Source: Rugamonas apoptosis
GTDB taxonomy: Bacteria > Pseudomonadota > Gammaproteobacteria > Burkholderiales > Burkholderiaceae_D
Length of the DNA: 64,000 nucleotides
Direction: 5' to 3'
Assembly: GCF_014042355.1 (NCBI RefSeq)
Contig: NZ_JACEZU010000002.1
Coordinates: forward strand, 62,001 to 126,000
Under the pieces are notes generated by a model, which had not been told where the DNA came from, did not search any database, and was given only the letters and a program-made list of their open reading frames with translations. Shown here piece by piece: positions 25,559 through 34,462 of the stretch (the stretch's first letter is position 1; each line of letters opens with the position of its first letter). Both the position numbers and the translations under genes were made by a program.

Positions 25559-27664
25559 ATGCTCATCACACTGAAACGTAGTTCCACCACACCGCTGCTG
25601 ACCGGGCTGCTGACAGGCTTGCTGGCTTTGCTGCTGGCCGGCTGCGGCGGTTCGAACGGCGGCCCCGGCGGTGGCTGCACCAACCTGGACCCATCGCGTG
25701 ACCCCAGCCTGCCCTCGTGCGGCAGCGTCAGCGGCGGCGGCACCACCACCGGCCAGCCCACGCTGACCCTGGCACTGACGGACGGGGCCGGCGCGGCCAG
25801 CAACAGCATCACGCCCGAGCACGGTGGCACGCTGCAGGTCAAGGTCAAGGACAGCAAAGGCGTGGCGCAGGCCAACGTGGCCGTCACCTTCGTCACCACC
25901 GACAAGACGGCTGTGCTGTCGCCGTCCTCCGGCACGGCGCTGACGGACGCCAACGGCGTGGCCAGCGTGGGCCTGGCGGCCGGCAGTGTGGCCGGCGCCT
26001 ACACGGCCACCGCCAGCGCCACCGTGGGCGGGCTGGTGACGGGCGCGGTCAGCTACGCCGTAACCTTCAAGACGCTCAGCCTGAGCGCCCTGACGTTCTC
26101 GCCCGCCACCCTGTCGGCCGGCGGCAACGCCAGCATCAGCGTTAGCGTGCTCAGCGACGGCGTGGCCTACACGCCACCGCTGCCCGTCACCTTCAGTTCC
26201 CCTTGCGTGACGGCCGGCAAGGCCAGCCTCGGCAGCCCCGTGCTGACCCAGGCCGGGGTGGCCGTGGCCAGCTACACGGACAAGGGCTGCGGCGTGGCCG
26301 ACACGGTGACGGCCAGCGTCACCCTGGGCAGCGCGACGGCCACGAAGAGCGGCACCCTGACCGTGCTGCCCGCCTCGGCCGGCTCGATCAAGTTCGTCGG
26401 CGCCCAGACCACCAACATCGCGCTCAAGGGTACAGGCGGCTTTGGCCGGCCGGAATTCTCGACCCTGACGTTCCAGGTGTTCGACACCACCGGCGCGCCC
26501 GTCTCGGGCAAGGCCATCGACTTCGTGTTCGCCGACTCGATGACGACCTCCACCACCGGCGGCCTTTCGCTGAACCCGGCCTCCTCCACCTCGGCCGCCG
26601 ACGGCACCGTCACCACGCTGGTCACGGCCGGCACCATCCCGACCTCGGTGCGGGTGATCGCCTCGGTACATGGCGCCTCGCCTCCGATCACCACGCTGTC
26701 GAACATCCTGGTCATTTCGACCGGGGTGCCGGACCAGGCCCACTTCTCGTTGGCGACCTCGATCGGCAATTGCGAGGGATTTGAAATCGATCAACTGTGC
26801 TCGGTGATCACCGCGACCGTGGGGGACCACTTCGGTAATCCGGTCCCCGATGGCACCGCCGTCAACTTCACCACGGAGTCCGGCATCATCGACGCATCGT
26901 GTGTCACCGGCTCGCTGCCAGCAAGCGGCGCCACTCCCGGCGACAGCACGGCCGGCTCGCAGACCACCAACTCCAAGATTGGTCCCGGCTCGGGCACCTG
27001 CAGCGTCAACCTGCGCTCGGCGGCGCCACGCAAGGCCAATGGCCGCGTGACGGTGATGGCCTACGCGCTGGGCGAGGAAACGCTGATCGACAACAACGGC
27101 AACAATGTCTATGACAGCGGCGACAACTTCATCGACAAGAGTCCCGACATCTTCCGCGACGACGACGAGAACGGGCGCTGGAGCGCTGGCGAGCCTTGCA
27201 TCGGCCCCAACACCAATGGCAGCTGCAGCACGCCCGGCGACGGCATCTATAACGGCGTGCTGCGGAAACCGCAAACCCCGAGCGCCCAGACGCAGTACGT
27301 CTCGGCCCAGTTTGTGGAAATCTTCTCGGGCAGCCACGCCTCCATCACATTCACGCCATCCACCGTCACCTGCAATGACAACCTGACGGCACTGGTGGGC
27401 GTCACGGTGAAAGACCAGAACGGCAACGTCATGCCTTACAACTCGCAAATGACGTTTGGCGCGCTGTTCGGCCTGACGGTGGCGCCCGTACTCCCCGCCA
27501 GCGCCAAAGTGGAGAACGTGCGCCTGGGAATTGGTCAACCCGATATCGTGCCCACCTATCCGATCACGATCGGCTGCCCGTCGCCCACGGCCAAGGGCGT
27601 ACTGAACGTCACCGTCACCACGCCCGGCGGTACGCTCTCGGGGGCCAGCATCAACATCAACTAA
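25559..27664 (+). CDS. Ig-like repeat lipoprotein with EF-hand-like loops
   Basis: A 701-residue surface lipoprotein candidate. The lipobox LLLAGCGG lies near residue 28 and is followed by a Gly/Pro/Ser-rich linker. Several Big_1/invasin-like Ig domains follow (KVKDSKGVAQANVAVTFVT, then FQVFDTTGAPVSGKAIDFVFA, then DHFGNPVPDGTAVNFTT). A D/N-rich segment near 506-555 has two EF-hand-type loops, DNNGNNVYDSGD and DDDENGRWSAGE, which suggest Ca2+ binding. It is the last gene in the Tad direction, 42 nt after the TadD-like gene. Probably an envelope or adhesin-like component; a direct pilus role is not shown. Confidence 0.8.
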   Translation: MLITLKRSSTTPLLTGLLTGLLALLLAGCGGSNGGPGGGCTNLDPSRDPSLPSCGSVSGGGTTTGQPTLTLALTDGAGAASNSITPEHGGTLQVKVKDSKGVAQANVAVTFVTTDKTAVLSPSSGTALTDANGVASVGLAAGSVAGAYTATASATVGGLVTGAVSYAVTFKTLSLSALTFSPATLSAGGNASISVSVLSDGVAYTPPLPVTFSSPCVTAGKASLGSPVLTQAGVAVASYTDKGCGVADTVTASVTLGSATATKSGTLTVLPASAGSIKFVGAQTTNIALKGTGGFGRPEFSTLTFQVFDTTGAPVSGKAIDFVFADSMTTSTTGGLSLNPASSTSAADGTVTTLVTAGTIPTSVRVIASVHGASPPITTLSNILVISTGVPDQAHFSLATSIGNCEGFEIDQLCSVITATVGDHFGNPVPDGTAVNFTTESGIIDASCVTGSLPASGATPGDSTAGSQTTNSKIGPGSGTCSVNLRSAAPRKANGRVTVMAYALGEETLIDNNGNNVYDSGDNFIDKSPDIFRDDDENGRWSAGEPCIGPNTNGSCSTPGDGIYNGVLRKPQTPSAQTQYVSAQFVEIFSGSHASITFTPSTVTCNDNLTALVGVTVKDQNGNVMPYNSQMTFGALFGLTVAPVLPASAKVENVRLGIGQPDIVPTYPITIGCPSPTAKGVLNVTVTTPGGTLSGASININ

Positions 27665-27684
27665 GCGGGCCACAAACGCAAACC

Positions 27685-27747
27685 GCAAACCGGGGTCAGG
27701 TCTTGAAATCACGCGTTGCGTGATTTCAAGACCTGACCCCGGTTTGC
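27685..27747. repeat. Perfect 30-bp inverted repeat, REP-like, possible terminator
   Basis: Two perfect 30-bp arms (27685-27714 and 27718-27747) flank the loop GTT. The arm contains GGGGTCAGGTCTTGAAATCA. It lies 21 nt after the Ig-like gene and ends in a short T run, so it could end Tad transcription. Length and perfection exceed an ordinary terminator and fit a REP-type intergenic element. Confidence 0.85.
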
Positions 27748-27792
27748 TTTGCACATGCAAGAGGATTGCCCCGCGCCCCATTTTGGAGTAAC

Positions 27793-27835
27793 TTGAGCTT
27801 CATCAAAGATTAAGGAATGTGCATGGGTCTACAGT
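27793..27835 (+). promoter_or_regulatory. FNR-type box and -10 for the HMA-CBS-kor operon
   Basis: TTGAG-CTTC-ATCAA (27793-27806) differs from the FNR/ANR consensus TTGAT-N4-ATCAA at one conserved base. A TACAGT (27830-27835) lies downstream such that a start near 27842 would put the box centre at about -42, the class II activator position. This supports induction at low oxygen; it is a pattern match and not tested. Confidence 0.6.
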
Positions 27836-27950
27836 ACACCGTAGGCCACGGTTGCGAAGGCGGCACGCGGATTTCCAGGCGAATTCCACTTTCCACTCAG
27901 CAACACCATGCATGGCGTCCTGCAACTATCTCAACCACCTGGAGCAGAGC

Positions 27951-28214
27951 ATGGAAACCGTGGCCCTGGAAATCGAAGGCATGACATGCGGCGGTTGCGC
28001 CGCCAGTATTGAAAAGATGTTGTACGGCGTGGCGGGCGTGCAGACGGCCGCCGTGACGCTCAACGGCGGGCGCGCCGAAGTGACGTTCGACCCACGCCAG
28101 ACCAGCGCCGACGCGCTGACGGCCGTGGTGACGGATGCCGGCTACGGCGCCCATCTGGCCGGCAGCTCCACGGCCGGGCAGCGGCCCGTGGCCGAGCCGG
28201 CCGGCGGCGCCTGA
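27951..28214 (+). CDS. Heavy-metal-associated (HMA) domain protein
   Basis: An 87-residue CopZ-like protein. The metal site GMTCGGCAAS is near residue 10, and the ferredoxin-like fold continues through VAGVQTAAVTLNGGRAEVTFDP. A flexible 20-residue tail follows. ATG 27951 was chosen over in-frame ATG 27915 because GGAG lies about 6 nt upstream and the HMA domain begins here. It could be a copper chaperone. It starts the putative low-oxygen operon and is followed 65 nt later by the CBS gene. Confidence 0.85.
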   Translation: METVALEIEGMTCGGCAASIEKMLYGVAGVQTAAVTLNGGRAEVTFDPRQTSADALTAVVTDAGYGAHLAGSSTAGQRPVAEPAGGA

Positions 28215-28279
28215 ATGCCCGGGCGGGGGCGTCGCACCTGATCCGGCGCCCCCGCCCCATCGCGACCTTGGGGGATGTG

Positions 28280-28723
28280 ATGACTGAACGCACCGTGTTG
28301 CAATCGATCGGCCAGCGCCATGTGCTGACCGTCAAGCCAGACGCCAGCAGCTACCACGCCGCCTGCGCCATGACCAAGGCCCATTGCGGCAGCATCCTGA
28401 TCGTCGACGACGGCGGCGCCATGCTGGGCATCCTCACCGAGCGCGACCTGATGACCAAGATCGTGGCCCAGCGCCGCGATCCCGAGGCCACGCCCGTGTC
28501 GGCCATCATGACCCACAACCCGCACTTCATCGCGCCCCAGACCACCGTCTCGGACGCGGTGCTGATCATGAAGCGGCATAACTTCCGCCACCTGCCGGTG
28601 GTGTCGTCCACCTCGCAGCTGCTGGGCGTGTTCTCGATCCGCGACGCCATGCCGCGCGAGCTGGCGGAAGCGGACACCATGGCCGAACAGATCGACCAGG
28701 AATTCACCAACGTATTGAGTTGA
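28280..28723 (+). CDS. Tandem CBS domain protein
   Basis: A 147-residue protein made of two CBS motifs: ILIVDDGGAMLGILTERDLMTKIV, then PVSAIMTHNPHFIAPQTTVSDAVLIM...LPVVSSTSQLLGVFSIRDAM. Such stand-alone CBS pairs bind adenosyl ligands and modulate partner enzymes. ATG 28280 is preceded by GGGGGA; GTG 28277 is also in frame. It lies between the HMA gene and the oxidoreductase genes and may sense the energy state for them. Confidence 0.88.
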   Translation: MTERTVLQSIGQRHVLTVKPDASSYHAACAMTKAHCGSILIVDDGGAMLGILTERDLMTKIVAQRRDPEATPVSAIMTHNPHFIAPQTTVSDAVLIMKRHNFRHLPVVSSTSQLLGVFSIRDAMPRELAEADTMAEQIDQEFTNVLS

Positions 28724-28774
28724 GCCCACCAGACATGACGTAGATCCGGCCCGTGCGGCCGCCAGGAGGAGCAC

Positions 28775-30598
28775 TTGCGACCTACCGACATCATCAGTCC
28801 CGACTACTTCCACAAGGTGGTCGATTGCCAATGGGCCTGTCCGGCCCACACTCCCGTCCCCGAATATATCCGCCTGATCGCCGCCGGCCGTTACTCGGAC
28901 GCCTACTTGATCAACTGGGAATCGAACGTGTTCCCCGGCGTGCTGGGGCGCACCTGCGACCGACCCTGCGAACCGGCCTGCCGCCGCAGCCGGGTCGAGG
29001 ATGAAGCGGGCAAGCAGCCGGTGGCCATCTGCCGCCTGAAGCGGGTGGCGGCCGATTACAAGGACGACATCCGCGACCGCCTGCCCCAGCCGGCGCCGCG
29101 CAACGGGCGCCGCATCGCCTGCGTGGGCGCGGGCCCGGCCTCGCTGACGGTGGCGCGCGACCTGGCCGTGCAAGGCTACCAGGTGACGGTGTACGACAGC
29201 GAAGCGAAAGCCGGTGGCTTCATCCGCAGCCAGATCCCCAAGTTCCGCCTGCCCGAGGAAGTGATCGACGAGGAGACGGGCTACATCCTGGACCTGGGCG
29301 TGGAACTGCGCGCCGGCCAGCGCATCGACAGCCTGCAATCGCTGCTGGCGCAAGGCTACGAGGCCGTGTTCATCGGCTGCGGCGCCCCGCGCGGGCGCGA
29401 CCTGCCGCTGCCGGGCCGCGCCGAGGCGGCGCCCAACATCCACATCGGCATCGACTGGCTGTCGTCCGTCTCGTTCGGGCACGTGGAAAAGATCGGCCGG
29501 CGCGTGATCGTGCTCGGTGGCGGCAACACGGCCATGGATTGCTGCCGCTCGGCCAAGCGCCTGGGTGGCGAACAGGTGAGCGTGATCGTGCGTTCCGGCT
29601 TCGATGAGATGAAAGCCAGCCCGTGGGAGAAGGAGGATGCCCAACATGAAGGCGTCACCATCCTTAACTACCTGGCGCCCAAGGCATTCGTGCTCGATAA
29701 CGGCAAGTTGTGTGGCATGCAGTTCGAAGCGATGGCGGCATCCACCGACGCGGCCGGACGGCGCACGCTCACGCCCAAGGGCGAGCCGGAGCGCTTCGTG
29801 GCCTGCGACGACGTGCTGATCGCCGTGGGCCAGGAAAACGCCTTCCCCTGGATAGAGCGCGACATCGGCCTGGCCTTCGATGAACGGGGCATGCCGGTGG
29901 TCGATCCCGTCACCTTCCAGTCCAGCGCCGCGCGCGTGTTCTTCGGCGGCGACGCGGCCTTCGGGCCGAAAAACATCATCACGGCCGTGGCCCACGGCCA
30001 TGCGGCGGCCGTCTCCATCGACAAATTCTGTAACGGCGAGGATTTGCGCCAGCGTCCGCCGCCCACGGTGCACCTGCTGAGCCAGAAGATGGGCATCCAC
30101 GAGTGGAGCTTCGATAACGCCGTCACGTCCGACCACCGTTTCAAGGTGCCGCTGCGCGACGTGAGCGCGGCACTGAAAAACATCCGGGTCGAAGTGGAGC
30201 TGGGCTACGACCAGCAGCTGGCACTGAAGGAAGCGCAACGCTGCCTGAACTGCGACGTGCAGACCGTGTTCTCGGACAGCCTGTGCATCGAGTGCGACGC
30301 CTGCGTCGACATCTGCCCCATGGACTGCATCAGCTTCGTCGAGAACGGCGAGGAAGGCGAGTTGCGCGAGCGGCTCAAGGCGCCGGCGCTGAATCTGGCC
30401 CAGGCGCTGTTCGTGTCCGGTAATTTGAAGACGGGCCGCATCATGGTCAAGGACGAAGACGTGTGCCTGCACTGCAGCCTGTGCGCCGAACGCTGCCCCA
30501 CGGGCGCCTGGGACATGCAGAAATTCTTCTTCTCGCCCGGCCGCGCCGGCCCGGCCTGCCGTCCGCAACCGAGCGCGCCGCTGCGCCAGATCGGATAG
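28775..30598 (+). CDS. GltD-like FAD/NAD(P) oxidoreductase with two 4Fe-4S ferredoxin motifs, TTG start
   Basis: A 607-residue protein. The N-terminal Cys-rich domain (C18, C22, C61, C65, C69) is of the dihydropyrimidine dehydrogenase/GltD type. An FAD fold VGAGPASLTVARDL starts near 117 and an NAD(P) fold VIVLGGGNTAMDCC near 247. The C-terminus has CIECDACVDICP (504) and CLHCSLCAERCP (563). TTG 28775 follows a near-perfect AGGAGGAG. It is the likely electron link between NAD(P)H and the ferredoxin-type cofactors of the adjacent KorAB (9-nt spacing), which is inferred from context. Confidence 0.88.
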   Translation: MRPTDIISPDYFHKVVDCQWACPAHTPVPEYIRLIAAGRYSDAYLINWESNVFPGVLGRTCDRPCEPACRRSRVEDEAGKQPVAICRLKRVAADYKDDIRDRLPQPAPRNGRRIACVGAGPASLTVARDLAVQGYQVTVYDSEAKAGGFIRSQIPKFRLPEEVIDEETGYILDLGVELRAGQRIDSLQSLLAQGYEAVFIGCGAPRGRDLPLPGRAEAAPNIHIGIDWLSSVSFGHVEKIGRRVIVLGGGNTAMDCCRSAKRLGGEQVSVIVRSGFDEMKASPWEKEDAQHEGVTILNYLAPKAFVLDNGKLCGMQFEAMAASTDAAGRRTLTPKGEPERFVACDDVLIAVGQENAFPWIERDIGLAFDERGMPVVDPVTFQSSAARVFFGGDAAFGPKNIITAVAHGHAAAVSIDKFCNGEDLRQRPPPTVHLLSQKMGIHEWSFDNAVTSDHRFKVPLRDVSAALKNIRVEVELGYDQQLALKEAQRCLNCDVQTVFSDSLCIECDACVDICPMDCISFVENGEEGELRERLKAPALNLAQALFVSGNLKTGRIMVKDEDVCLHCSLCAERCPTGAWDMQKFFFSPGRAGPACRPQPSAPLRQIG

Positions 30599-30607
30599 GA
30601 GCTCTCC

Positions 30608-32452
30608 ATGCCGCCCACCCTGCAAGCAGTGAACGATTTCGTCGTCAAATTCGCCAACGTCAACGGCTCCGGTTCCGCCTCGGCCAATGAACTGTTCGCA
30701 CGCGCCATCCTGCGCATGGGAGTGCCCGTCAGCCCCCGCAACATCTTCCCGTCCAACATACAGGGCATGCCCACGTGGTACGAAGTGCGCGTGAGCGAAG
30801 CGGGCTACCTCGGCCGGCGCGGCGGCTGCGATCTGATGGTGGCCATGAACCCGCAGACGTGGGCCGCCGACATCCGGGAGATCACGCCCGGCGGCTACCT
30901 GTTCTACGACGATACGCGGCCCATCCCGCCCAGCCAGTTCCGTCCGGACGTGCATGCCATCGGCATGCCACTCACGGAAATCTGCAACGCCGCCTACACG
31001 GACGTGCGGCTGCGCCAGCTGTTCAAGAACATCGTCTACGTGGGTGCGCTGTCGGCCATGCTGGGCATCGAACCGGCCGTGCTGGAGCAGCTCTTCTCCG
31101 AGCAGTACAAGGGCAAGGAAAAGCTGTACGACTCCAACGTGAAAGCCCTGCACCTGGGGCGCGACTACGCGCTGGCGCATATCGATTGCGCCGCCGTGGG
31201 GCTGAAGGTGCGACGGGCCGACAACGTGGGCGACCGCATCTTCATGGACGGCAACAGCGCCGCCGCACTGGGCTGCGTGTACGGCGGCGCCACCGTGTGC
31301 GCCTGGTATCCCATCACCCCCTCTTCCTCGCTGGCCGAGGCATTCCAGAAGTACTGCCACAAGTTCCGCGAGGACGCCGACACGGGCCGCCGCAACTACG
31401 CCATCATCCAGGCCGAGGACGAACTGGCCTCGATCGGCATGGTGATCGGGGCCGGCTGGAACGGCGCGCGCGCGTTCACGGCCACCTCCGGCCCCGGCAT
31501 CTCGCTGATGACGGAGTTCATCGGCCTGGCCTACTTCGCCGAGATCCCCGCCACCATCATCAACGTACAGCGCGGCGGCCCCTCGACCGGCATGCCCACG
31601 CGCACCCAGCAGGCCGACATCCTGTCCTGCGCCTACGCCTCCAACGGCGACACCAGACACGTACTGCTGTTCCCGGAAGACCCCAAGGAGTGCTTCGATT
31701 TCGCCGCCACCGCGCTGGACCTGGCGGACCGGCTGCAAACGCCCATCTTCGTGATGACGGACCTCGACATCGGCATGAACACGCGCCTGTGCGCGCCGCT
31801 GGCGTGGGACGACGCGCGCCGCATGGACCGCGGCAAGGTGATGCACTTCGACGACCTGGAAAGCGGCCGCGATTTCGGCCGCTACCTGGACGTGGACGAC
31901 GACGGCATCCCCTACCGCACCCTGCCCGGCACCCATCCCAAGCGCGGCGCCTATTTCACGCGTGGCACCACAAAGGACAGCTACGCGCGCTACAGCGAGG
32001 AAGGCGCCGTCTACGTGGCCAACATGGAACGGCTGCACAAGAAATTCGAGACGGCCAGGACGCTGGTGCCGGCGCCCATCGAACGGCGCGCGGCCAAGAC
32101 CACGCGCTATGGCGTGCTGTACTTCGGTTCCACCAGCCCGGCCATGAGCGAGGCGCTGGACATGCTGGCGCGCGAGGACCAGCAGGTGGACGCGCTGCGC
32201 ATCCGCGCCTATCCGTTCAGCGCGGCCGTGATGGACTTCATCGCCAACCATGAACAGGTGTTCGTCGTCGAGCAGAACGCGGACGCGCAACTGCGCGGCA
32301 TGCTGATCCTCGAAGGCAATCTGAACGCGGCCAAGCTGCTGCCCGTGCTGCATTACGACGGCACGCCGATCACGGCGCGCTTCATCGCCGACGCCATCGG
32401 CGCCCGGCTCGACTCCCACAAGGTCACTCCCATCAAGAAGGTGGCGCAATGA
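30608..32452 (+). CDS. korA: 2-oxoacid:ferredoxin oxidoreductase, fused gamma/alpha subunit (KorA-like)
   Basis: A 614-residue protein. The N-terminal gamma-type domain (about 1-190) contains SGSASANELFARAILRMG and QGMPTWYEVRVSE. The alpha part has YPITPSSSLAEAF and TSGPGISLMTEFIGLAYFAE, then VQRGGPSTGMPTRTQQADI, all conserved in 2-oxoglutarate/pyruvate:ferredoxin oxidoreductases. It should decarboxylate a 2-oxoacid to the acyl-CoA while reducing ferredoxin. The stop overlaps korB by ATGA. The exact substrate (2-oxoglutarate or another oxoacid) is not proved. Confidence 0.9.
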   Translation: MPPTLQAVNDFVVKFANVNGSGSASANELFARAILRMGVPVSPRNIFPSNIQGMPTWYEVRVSEAGYLGRRGGCDLMVAMNPQTWAADIREITPGGYLFYDDTRPIPPSQFRPDVHAIGMPLTEICNAAYTDVRLRQLFKNIVYVGALSAMLGIEPAVLEQLFSEQYKGKEKLYDSNVKALHLGRDYALAHIDCAAVGLKVRRADNVGDRIFMDGNSAAALGCVYGGATVCAWYPITPSSSLAEAFQKYCHKFREDADTGRRNYAIIQAEDELASIGMVIGAGWNGARAFTATSGPGISLMTEFIGLAYFAEIPATIINVQRGGPSTGMPTRTQQADILSCAYASNGDTRHVLLFPEDPKECFDFAATALDLADRLQTPIFVMTDLDIGMNTRLCAPLAWDDARRMDRGKVMHFDDLESGRDFGRYLDVDDDGIPYRTLPGTHPKRGAYFTRGTTKDSYARYSEEGAVYVANMERLHKKFETARTLVPAPIERRAAKTTRYGVLYFGSTSPAMSEALDMLAREDQQVDALRIRAYPFSAAVMDFIANHEQVFVVEQNADAQLRGMLILEGNLNAAKLLPVLHYDGTPITARFIADAIGARLDSHKVTPIKKVAQ

Positions 32453-33504
32453 GCTATCTGGCCAAACCCAAGCTGCACCACCCGGAACTGAAGACCAACC
32501 GGCTCGGCTACACCCGGCGCGACTACGAAGGCGCCATGTCCACGCTGTGCGCCGGTTGCGGGCACGACTCGATCTCGGCCGCCATCGTCCAGGCCTGCTA
32601 CAACCTGGCGATCGAACCGCACCGGGTGGCCAAGCTGTCGGGCATCGGCTGCTCGTCCAAGTCGCCCACCTACTTCCTCGGCGGCTCGCATGGCTTCAAC
32701 ACCGTGCACGGGCGCATGCCGTCCGTGCTCACGGGCGCCAACCTGGCCAACCGCGATTTGATCTACCTGGGCGTGTCGGGCGACGGCGACTCGGCCTCCA
32801 TCGGCCTGGGCCAGTTCGTGCACAGCATGCGGCGCGCCGTGAACATGGTCTACATCGTCATGAACAACGGCGTGTACGGCCTGACCAAGGGCCAGTTCTC
32901 GGCCACGGCCGACCAGGGCTCGCGCTCCAAGCGCGGCGTGATCAACAGTGACGCGCCGGTCGATCTGGCGGCGCTGGCGCTGCAACTGGGCGTGAGCTAC
33001 GTGGCGCGCGGCTTCTCCGGTAACAAGGAGCAACTGGTGCCCATGATCGAAGGCGCCTTCATGCACCAGGGGGCGGCGTTCATCGACGTGATCTCGCCCT
33101 GCGTGGCCTTCAACAACCACCCCGGCTCGACCAAGAGCTACGACTACGTTCGCGAGCATAACGAGTCTGTCAACCGGGTCGACTTCGTGCCGCACATGGA
33201 GGAGCTGGCGGGCCAGTTCACGCCCGGCACCGTGCAGGAAGTGCTGCAGCACGACGGCAGCGTGCTGCGCCTGCGCACACTGCAAGCGGAATTCGACGTG
33301 CACGACCGCATCGCCGCCATCAACTACCTGTACCAGCGCCAGGCCGAGGGTGAAGTGGTGACGGGACTGCTGCATATCGATCCCACGCCGGAGGATATGC
33401 ACAGTCACCTGAACACGTCGCTGCGGCCGCTGAACACCCTGGATGAGGCCGTGCTATGTCCCGGCGCCGATGCGCTGGCCCGCATCAACGCGGCGCTGCG
33501 TTAA
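32449..33504 (+). CDS. korB: 2-oxoacid:ferredoxin oxidoreductase beta subunit (KorB-like)
   Basis: A 351-residue TPP-binding subunit. CAGCGHDSI and GIGCSSKSPTYF supply the Fe-S ligands, with a further Cys in ISPCVAFNNH. The TPP/Mg motif is GVSGDGDSASIG...IVMNNGVYGLTKGQ. It overlaps korA by four bases, so the two subunits are made together. Together with the GltD-like protein it forms an NAD(P)H/ferredoxin-linked module, unusual in an otherwise respiratory betaproteobacterial context. Confidence 0.92.
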   Translation: MSYLAKPKLHHPELKTNRLGYTRRDYEGAMSTLCAGCGHDSISAAIVQACYNLAIEPHRVAKLSGIGCSSKSPTYFLGGSHGFNTVHGRMPSVLTGANLANRDLIYLGVSGDGDSASIGLGQFVHSMRRAVNMVYIVMNNGVYGLTKGQFSATADQGSRSKRGVINSDAPVDLAALALQLGVSYVARGFSGNKEQLVPMIEGAFMHQGAAFIDVISPCVAFNNHPGSTKSYDYVREHNESVNRVDFVPHMEELAGQFTPGTVQEVLQHDGSVLRLRTLQAEFDVHDRIAAINYLYQRQAEGEVVTGLLHIDPTPEDMHSHLNTSLRPLNTLDEAVLCPGADALARINAALR

Positions 33505-33523
33505 GCGCGGGATCGGATACCTT

Positions 33524-33550
33524 CCCCCCCCTGGCGTACAGGTGGGGGGG
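33524..33550. terminator. C7/G7 hairpin between convergent genes
   Basis: A run of C (from 33524) and a run of seven G (33544-33550) can pair around a CTG/CAG inner stem, 20 nt after the korB stop and just before the convergent SBP gene. There is no T run, so termination is uncertain. Confidence 0.35.
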
Positions 33551-33552
33551 TG

Positions 33553-34290
33553 CTACGGCTGCCAATTATCGTAAGGCAGATCCACCGGATTTTCGATTTC
33601 CGCCAGCTCGCCGCTGGCCTTCAGCTTGTCCAGCGCCTTGGACATCAAGACAGCCACCTGGGCACCGCGCGGCGTGCGCGGATAGATGATCTTGACGTCG
33701 AAGCGCTGGTAAATGCTTCGTTGGATATTGGTCAGGTGAAGCGACTTCAGAACGGGATCGGTCGCGGAGTCGGCAAAAATATAGCCATCTATCCTGCCCA
33801 TGCTGAGCATCTTCAGGCTTAACTCTATGCTGTTCGAGGGCTGCACATGGAAAGGAAAATAGTCCACGTGGGCGCGATCCGATGCGATGTTGTAGCGCGC
33901 CAGATTTTCGACGGCCACACCACTGCCCCTGCGCGTATACAGCACGAAATTGACGTGGAAAATCGTCTCTCTGGAATAGAAGAACTTGAGGTCGTTTTCC
34001 GCGACCACCGTGTTGCGGATGAGTGGAATATGAAAATCGGCCAGGCCGGATTCCACGTTGGTGACGGAGCGGGCGAACGGAAAAATATTGTATGTAATAT
34101 CAGTTCCCGACGCCCTGGCCAATGCCTTGACCAGCTGAACCTGCACTCCTTCCGACGGATTTGGCGCATGGATGGGCATACGCGCCAGGGACGCGACTAT
34201 CGGCTGCTCGGCTCGCGCGCATGAAGCCGCGAACAATGCGGTGAACGTCAGCAGTAATGCGAATAGTGCTTTTTGCAATCTCGTACCCAA
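33553..34290 (-). CDS. Periplasmic solute-binding protein, SBP_bac_3-like
   Basis: A 245-residue protein with a signal peptide (KALFALLLTFTALFAASCARA). The mature part has the transporter substrate-binding pattern PSEGVQVQLVKALARASG, then ESGLADFHIPLIRN and LKMLSMGRIDGYIFADSATD. The start is TTG 34290, with GGGA some nt upstream; no in-frame ATG precedes the signal peptide. No permease or ATPase genes adjoin it, so it may be an orphan sensor-type binding protein. Ligand is unknown. Confidence 0.75.
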   Translation of the reverse strand: MGTRLQKALFALLLTFTALFAASCARAEQPIVASLARMPIHAPNPSEGVQVQLVKALARASGTDITYNIFPFARSVTNVESGLADFHIPLIRNTVVAENDLKFFYSRETIFHVNFVLYTRRGSGVAVENLARYNIASDRAHVDYFPFHVQPSNSIELSLKMLSMGRIDGYIFADSATDPVLKSLHLTNIQRSIYQRFDVKIIYPRTPRGAQVAVLMSKALDKLKASGELAEIENPVDLPYDNWQP

Positions 34291-34405
34291 GTATCCCGTC
34301 GATGCTTTAGCATACCCCAGAACCCCGCAAGCCAGCAGAGCGCAAGCTCATGATCGGCTCGGATAGTGTCACGCCGAAGGCCATGGTACGTGCCGGCGTT
34401 CCAAC

Positions 34406-34434
34406 AAAAAAGGGGAGCCACGCAGGCTCCCCTT
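34406..34434 (-). terminator. Rho-independent terminator of the pit operon
   Basis: On the minus strand a 10-bp stem (AAGGGGAGCC / GGCTCCCCTT, 5-nt loop) runs into T6, about 30 nt after the pit stop codon. Confidence 0.85.
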
Positions 34435-34462
34435 CTTCGCCGGCTGCCCGCGGGCGGCCGTC

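Noticed and set aside
24011-27781. Minus-strand open frame of 1256 codons
   Set aside because: It lies opposite tadD and the Ig-like gene, is low-complexity (Gly/His/Arg/Ala) and has no recognisable domain; GC-rich codon bias keeps the antisense frame open.
28142-32449. Minus-strand open frame of 1435 codons
   Set aside because: It is a shadow of the CBS, oxidoreductase and korA genes; composition is His/Ala/Val/Gln-rich without domains.
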